Part shown: positions 59,183 to 64,000 of the stretch, in pieces
How positions within the stretch are numbered: the stretch's first letter is position 1
Layout: every line of letters starts with the position of its first letter
NCBI GenBank assembly: GCA_024500155.1
Contig: CM044877.1
Location: 75,224,001 to 75,288,000, forward strand
Source: Chenopodium formosanum
Taxonomy: Eukaryota > Streptophyta > Magnoliopsida > Caryophyllales > Amaranthaceae
DNA length: 64,000 nt
Direction: 5' to 3'
Position numbers and translations under genes: made by a program
The notes under the pieces: model-generated
Told to the model about the DNA's origin: nothing
The model's database searches: none
The model's input: the letters and a program-made list of their open reading frames with translations, nothing else

Positions 59183-59700
59183 CACTAGTAGAAAATAAGT
59201 GATGGGAAGCGCTAAATGGCAAGTGGTTTTAAAAATCCGCTTGCCATTTACCCTTTTTTTTTATAAATAAACCTGTAATATTAAATGGCAAGCGGTTTGG
59301 GGTTGAACCGCTTGCCTATATATGATATATTGGCAAGCGGTTCAACCCCAAACCGCTTGCCATTTTTTTTTAAAAAAAGGCGGGATTACAATTCACGCAC
59401 AGCACAAACCCTAAGCCCATTAAATCCCCTCTCACGGCCTCTCTCTCCTCTCTCCCCTATTCTCAGTTCACTCTCTCTCCTCTCATTCACTCCCTCACTT
59501 CTCTCTCTTCTCTCCCCTCCATTGTCACGACTCACGACATCTTCTCACCTCTACTTTCTCCATCTCCTTCTCTTTCTCTCTCATCTCTATCTTTCCTTTG
59601 TCACGCCAAGACCTCATTAAAGCTTGTGGATTCGAGCCAATTCCGGTGGTAGTCCGGTGGGTTTTCGAGTGGATTCCAGTGGGTTTTCGAGCTATGGGTT
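59183..59700. mobile_element. One end of a CACTA-like element with a hairpin
   Basis: CACTAGTAGAAAATAAG at 59183 has the CACTA terminus style. It is followed by GGCAAGCGGTT/AACCGCTTGCC motifs in both orientations. A CT-rich, leader-like stretch at 59400-59600 resembles the promoter region inside the CACTA at 42870. I see no matching second terminus within the window, so it is truncated or diverged. Confidence 0.5.
59283..59365. repeat. Perfect 34-bp inverted repeat (hairpin)
   Basis: The arms 59283-59316 and 59332-59365 are exact reverse complements around a 15-bp TATATATGATATATT loop. Each arm also contains GGCAAGCGGTT...AACCGCTTGCC. Confidence 0.95.
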
Positions 59701-60618
59701 GTGGGTTTAAATGATGGTAGTCCGGTGGTGGTGCGTATGTTTAGACTCCATCTCTTTGTGTTTCCCCTTGGAAACTCTTCTTCTCTTTGTGTTCCCCATG
59801 AGGAACTTAAGCACGATCCACACATTGTACGTTGGGAACCATCTTCAATAATGATCTAACCTGCACTCAATCAAGTTCTTGCTTCATGACTTGTTCATGC
59901 ACATCTTAATACACATATTAGTTACATAATCATCATTTGTTCACAATCATCAAAACCTTACAACACTCACTAATTGAATGAATGAATGATAACACTAAAT
60001 TCTTAAGCTCAATGTTATGTGGGAATGAAAAATGGGTCAAGGTTGGTTCGGGAATGAAATGACCTCAATTTTCACGATCTATAATGGTACTACGTATCAC
60101 AGTATCGCACTACCACCTAATTGAGAATTAGAAAGGAAAAAAAACTTTACGACTTGATAAAATTGACCCAACTCCATTACTCGACTTTAGAGATGTCAAT
60201 TCAGATAAATGGGTTGGTGGAGTTAGATCAGGTCGGTGGGGTGGGGTCTAATTCATATTTGAATCATGCTAAAGTGTTGTGTTTATACAAGTCAAAATCT
60301 AAATTAGTATGCTTGGGGTTGGTTTTGATTTGGGTTGTTCAGATTAGTTTTTGACACTTCTACCCGACTTGAATCATCCGATTTAAGAATTAAAAAAAAG
60401 TAAAAAAAAAAAAAGATATATGTACCCTATACATGACTTTAAGTGGCTATAAAATGAAGGTCAATAACTAAGAAAAAAAAATAGAGTTTGGTAGGTGCAA
60501 CAATGAGAACTCTTTTTTCACTAGGTTCACCCTTTATACCAATCCAAATTTGAAGCTTAATTTTGAATGGTTAGATTCCTGTTCCCTCCCAATTATTGTA
60601 TTTTTTCAAAAGTAGGTG

Positions 60619-60653
<35 letters not shown>

Positions 60654-60917
60654 CCCATTATTGATTCTAAGGTGCTATGTACTTGTGTTAGAATTTTAGT
60701 TTTTTTAAGAAATTGTTTATATTATAAGTGTTGTTTGGCTATATTTATTAATAACGAAACCTTTTTATTCCTCTTGATTTTTTTTTTTAATTTTTTTATT
60801 TTATAAAGAACTCTTTATTTTAAAATGCTTGCAATATATACTTTAACATTTGTACTGTGCTATTAATAAATAATTTTTTATCTAAATTTTGTTGTTTGTT
60901 AATGGCTTTAATTTTAA
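59701..60917. other. Intergenic, nothing recognised
   Basis: Short frames only (for example 60121-60354). A T run of over 30 lies at 60619-60650. Confidence 0.55.
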
Positions 60918-62331
60918 ACTAGTTTTGTGCCCGTGCGATGTCCGGGTTGTTTATTGAATTTTAAGATAAATTTTTAATCTATATGTCAAATTTTAAAACA
61001 TATCATTGATACAAAATTAGTTAGGAATTTATGTGTTTTTGTGATGATTTAAACTATATAGTAGGCATGTAATGACTAATAATAATAACATTGGTGAAAA
61101 ACATTTCTTGACCTGTAACCTGAAATAATGGCCCTGTCCGAAATGACTCGTGACTCGACTCGATTGACAGGTCTACACACAGTAATAAAATTATATTAGA
61201 TTGTAAAGTATGTTGTTTTAATTGATTAAAATATATTATAAATAATGGATGTGGTGCACTTTGAGCTAATTCCTTCGCTCCAAAAAAATACTATGATACA
61301 AAAAATAAATTTATATGATAATTTATGAGTGTTATAATTTTTTTTAATAAAATTATAATTTAATTTGTACGTATGAAATATTGTTACTTTATCGAAAATA
61401 AAACTCTAAATTAACAATTTTATCCTAAAATTCTATCCAAATTTGATTGAAAATAGAATTATAAATTAATTTTTTTATCCTACAAATTGAATTCTATATA
61501 ACTCTATCCTACGTGGCGCGACACTTGGCGAAAAATCGGAACGCCAAGTGTCGTTATCTCGTCGCCTGGCTAAAAGTTTAGTTTTATATATTAGTTACTA
61601 GTTTTGTGCCCGTGCGATGCCCGAGTTGTTTATTAAATTTAAAGATATATTTCAATTTATATGTCAAATTTTAAAACATATCATTGATACAAAATTAGTT
61701 ACGAATTGGCGTGTTTTTGTGGCGATTTAAACTTGTAGACATAATGACAAATAATAATAATATTGGTGAAAAATATTTTTTGACCCTGTCTGAAATGACT
61801 CGTGACCCGACCTGATTGGCAGGTCTACACACAGTAATAAAATTATATTAGATTGTGAAGTATATTATTTTAATTGATTAGAATATATTATAAACCATGG
61901 ATGTGGTACATTTTGAACTAATTCCTTCGCTCCAAAAATATATTATGATACAAAAAATAAATTTATATGATAATTTATGAGAGTTATAATCTAATTTTTT
62001 TTTAATAAAATTATAATTCAATTTGTACATATGAAATATTGGTACTTTATAAAAAAATAAAACTCTAAATTAACAATTTTATCCTAAAATTCTATCTAAA
62101 TTTGATTGAAAATAAAATTCTAAACTACCTTTTTTATCCTACAAATTGAATTCTATATAACTCTATCCTACTTGACACGACACTTGGCGAAAAGTTGGAA
62201 CGTCAAGTGTCGCTGTCTCGTCGCATTCTATATAACTCTATCCTACTTGACACGACACTTGGCGAAAAGTTGGAACGCCAAGTGTCGCTGTCTCGTCATC
62301 TGGCTAAAAGTTTAGCTTTATATATTAGTTA
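60918..62331. repeat. Tandem duplication of an approx. 0.68-0.74 kb unit
   Basis: Copy 1 is 60918-61596 and copy 2 is 61597-62331. Both start ACTAGTTTTGTGCCCGTGCG and share the interior almost throughout. Near the end of each is the hairpin CGACACTTGGCG...CGCCAAGTGTCG. Copy 2 holds an extra 75-bp internal duplication (62150-62224 and 62225-62299) doubling the hairpin. The terminal motifs and hairpins suggest a mobile element, perhaps Helitron-like, but the class is not settled. Confidence 0.8.
61519..61553. repeat. Hairpin in duplicated unit 1
   Basis: CGACACTTGGCG (61519-61530) and CGCCAAGTGTCG (61542-61553) are a perfect 12-bp stem with an 11-nt loop. Confidence 0.9.
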
Positions 62332-62571
62332 TATGATTAGGAGTGATAAAAGAAATTGAAGAGTGACTGTATATAGGAGTTAGGAAAAATAATGTCAAGA
62401 AGTAGTAATAGAATTGAAGGTTGGTTAATTGGTCATCATGAAGTGGAGTAAAAGAGAAAGGCCGGAACTATGAGAATAAACATAAAGGGAAGGAAAAGAG
62501 GAGTAGATATGAGATGGATAAGACTAATCTGGCAAAATTGACCCATATTTAATTCTTCGGCACAAGACTTA

Positions 62572-62811
62572 GGGCCTGTTTTAATAGACTGAAATCAGCT
62601 GAACTGAACTGAATTGAACTGAGCTGAGCTGAACTGAACTGAATATTTTATAAGAGAAGGAAATTAGGAGCTAAAGTGAACTGAACTAAACTGAATATTT
62701 TATAAGAGAAGGAAAATAGGAGCTGAACTGAACTGAACTTAACCGAATATTTTATAAGAGAAGGAAATTAAGAGCTGAACGGAAGTGAGCTGAACTGAAC
62801 TGACCAGGCCC
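62572..62811. mobile_element. TTCAG-rich MITE, copy 5, internally expanded
   Basis: GGGCCTGTTTTAATAG to TGACCAGGCCC flanked by TTA (62569-62571 and 62812-62814). The interior repeats a unit of about 55-60 bp (CTGAACTGAA then GAATATTTTATAAGAGAAGG) three times. Confidence 0.8.
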
Positions 62812-62814
62812 TTA

Positions 62815-63160
62815 AACTAACGATCATTGTTTTTTAATAATGATTATTTTATGAAAATAAGGTATATTGACAATTGTGACTCCACCCGACTCAAAAGTAA
62901 CTCGGGGCGGATCTTAGTTGAACATGACTTGTCGTGAATTGATCAAATTGACACCTCTGATAAAATTAAAGAAACAATACTATTGAACGGAAGCTTACCT
63001 TAATCTACATGGTGTACAGTGGAATTTATCGTCTCATCTCTGAATTTTTCTTTTTACAATTGATGGACTCTAATGTACTTTTTGTAGCGAAAATATATAG
63101 TGCGACCTAATTAAAAACCAATTAAGAAGCTAGTGTATAGAGAAATTTACGTCATTCATT
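62815..63160. other. Intergenic, nothing recognised
   Basis: AT-rich spacer. Confidence 0.55.
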
Positions 63161-63391
63161 GGGCTTGTTTGGTTAAATGGTTCCTTGAAAAATTGATTTC
63201 CCATGGGAAGTTCCACTTACTTAGGCCCTCATAGGTAATTCACTTATTCCATTTCATGGGAAGTGGGAATTCATGGGAATGGGAATTTCTACTTCCCATG
63301 AATTGAATTTGTCAACCAAACAACTCCAAACAATTTCAATTCCTAGGAATTTCAAGTTCTCATGTTCTTATTTGTTAACCAAACAACACCC
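63161..63391. mobile_element. MITE with GGG..TTGTTTGGTTAA ends
   Basis: Left GGGCTTGTTTGGTTAA and right TTAACCAAACAACACCC are imperfect inverted repeats. CATGGGAA/TTCCCATG motifs inside occur in both orientations. The flanking trinucleotides do not match. Confidence 0.65.
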
Positions 63392-64000
63392 GATAAAATG
63401 GACTATAGTTTACCTTTTGTAGCAAGAATATATAGCAAGAGCCACAATGAAAACCAATCAAAAAGCTTGTAAATGTATGTCTACACGTGGCTTACATACA
63501 CTTTATTTATTGTATTTCGTATAATCTTTCGTATTACAATATACTTAAAAGAAAATAGAACAATAGATTTTGTAAAACTAGACCCGAGTTCCTTCGATGA
63601 TCCGGGCCTATCAACCATCATCAGCGAAAGTAGCATATGTGTTCAATTTGATGACCCCATCAGGCGGTGGAGACCATCTTCTCGGACTTGACTACTGGGA
63701 TTTATGAGAGAACCCATAGACGAGCTTGCTATAATTTCCATGCTCTTCAACGAGCCTATAACCTCGCTGGGATGCTGGGCTAAGATGCAATATAGATTAT
63801 AGAGTACTCTTGTTCTGAAAAACCTGGTTGTTCCTTTCCCCCCACACGCTCCAAGCTAGGAAATGTTCATTTTTTAATAGGAAATGTTCAATTACTAAAA
63901 TGTTCAATTTTTTTTCTAGTACATGTTTAATGATTTTCCAAGTAAATGTATATTTTTGTAGCGCAAGACCAGGACCAGGCAGCTATGACGGGTCACAAGA
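63392..64000. other. Window end: intergenic, minisatellite-like motif
   Basis: A 72-codon frame at 63473-63691 is not recognised. At 63855-63950 AAATGTTCAATT motifs recur, reminiscent of the AAATGTTCAAAA minisatellite at 24725. Confidence 0.45.

Noticed and set aside
63473..63691. 72-codon frame near the window end
   Set aside because: No recognised domain; the C-terminal half has balanced composition but no start context or homologue that I know.

Overview
This window looks like nuclear DNA from a flowering plant, probably a eudicot. It is AT-rich, its genes have GT-AG introns, and four single-copy-type plant genes sit in a sea of nested transposable elements. Three of the genes are regulators: an ARF3/ETTIN-type auxin response factor with two tasiARF target sites, a CC-type glutaredoxin of the GRXC9/GRX480/ROXY19 type, and an HD-Zip I factor of the ATHB52 type. 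The fourth is a type-II prohibitin. Several element families (TTCAG-rich MITEs, Stowaway MITEs) would fit Caryophyllales, but that placement is inference from memory only.

Layout. 1-11 kb: intergenic DNA with a non-autonomous CACTA element (1984-3041), several MITEs, and a rearranged Ty3/Gypsy gag-protease element (5473-9621) whose interior lies inverted relative to its only long LTR. 11.7-17.1 kb: the ten-exon ARF3/ETTIN gene on the + strand. 17.7-22.7 kb: a full-length but defective Ty1/Copia element (Copia-1) with a target-site duplication, inserted about 0.55 kb past the ARF stop. 24.7-25.3 kb: an AT-rich minisatellite. 26.6-28.9 kb: the prohibitin gene. 30.9-31.3 kb: a Mutator-type foldback MITE. 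32.6-33.4 kb: the glutaredoxin gene with a cluster of TGACG (TGA-factor) sites in its promoter. 36.0-36.7 kb: an LTR-like remnant.

40.0-51.8 kb is a nested composite. A second Copia element (Copia-2) is interrupted by a 4.7 kb CACTA transposon carrying fragments of a host DEG15-type peroxisomal protease gene, and by the 3' end plus 3' LTR of a Gypsy-type element that has replaced about 0.8 kb of Copia reverse transcriptase. 52.5-53.5 kb: a Tourist MITE and the HD-Zip gene on the - strand. 54.6 kb: a tRNA-derived SINE with long target-site duplications. 57.7-59.15 kb: a solo Gypsy LTR. 59.18 kb onward: one end of another CACTA-like element with a perfect 34-bp hairpin. 60.9-62.3 kb: a tandem duplication of an AT-rich unit with conserved hairpins. 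62.6-63.4 kb: two more MITEs.

The genes do not form an operon or an obvious pathway. What links them is regulation: ARF3 by trans-acting siRNAs and possibly an upstream ORF, and GRXC9 by TGA/bZIP sites. The main novelty lies in the mobile elements: gene capture by a CACTA element, an inverted LTR element that still has a target-site duplication, and GC-rich palindromic islands in the U3 regions of different Gypsy-like LTRs.
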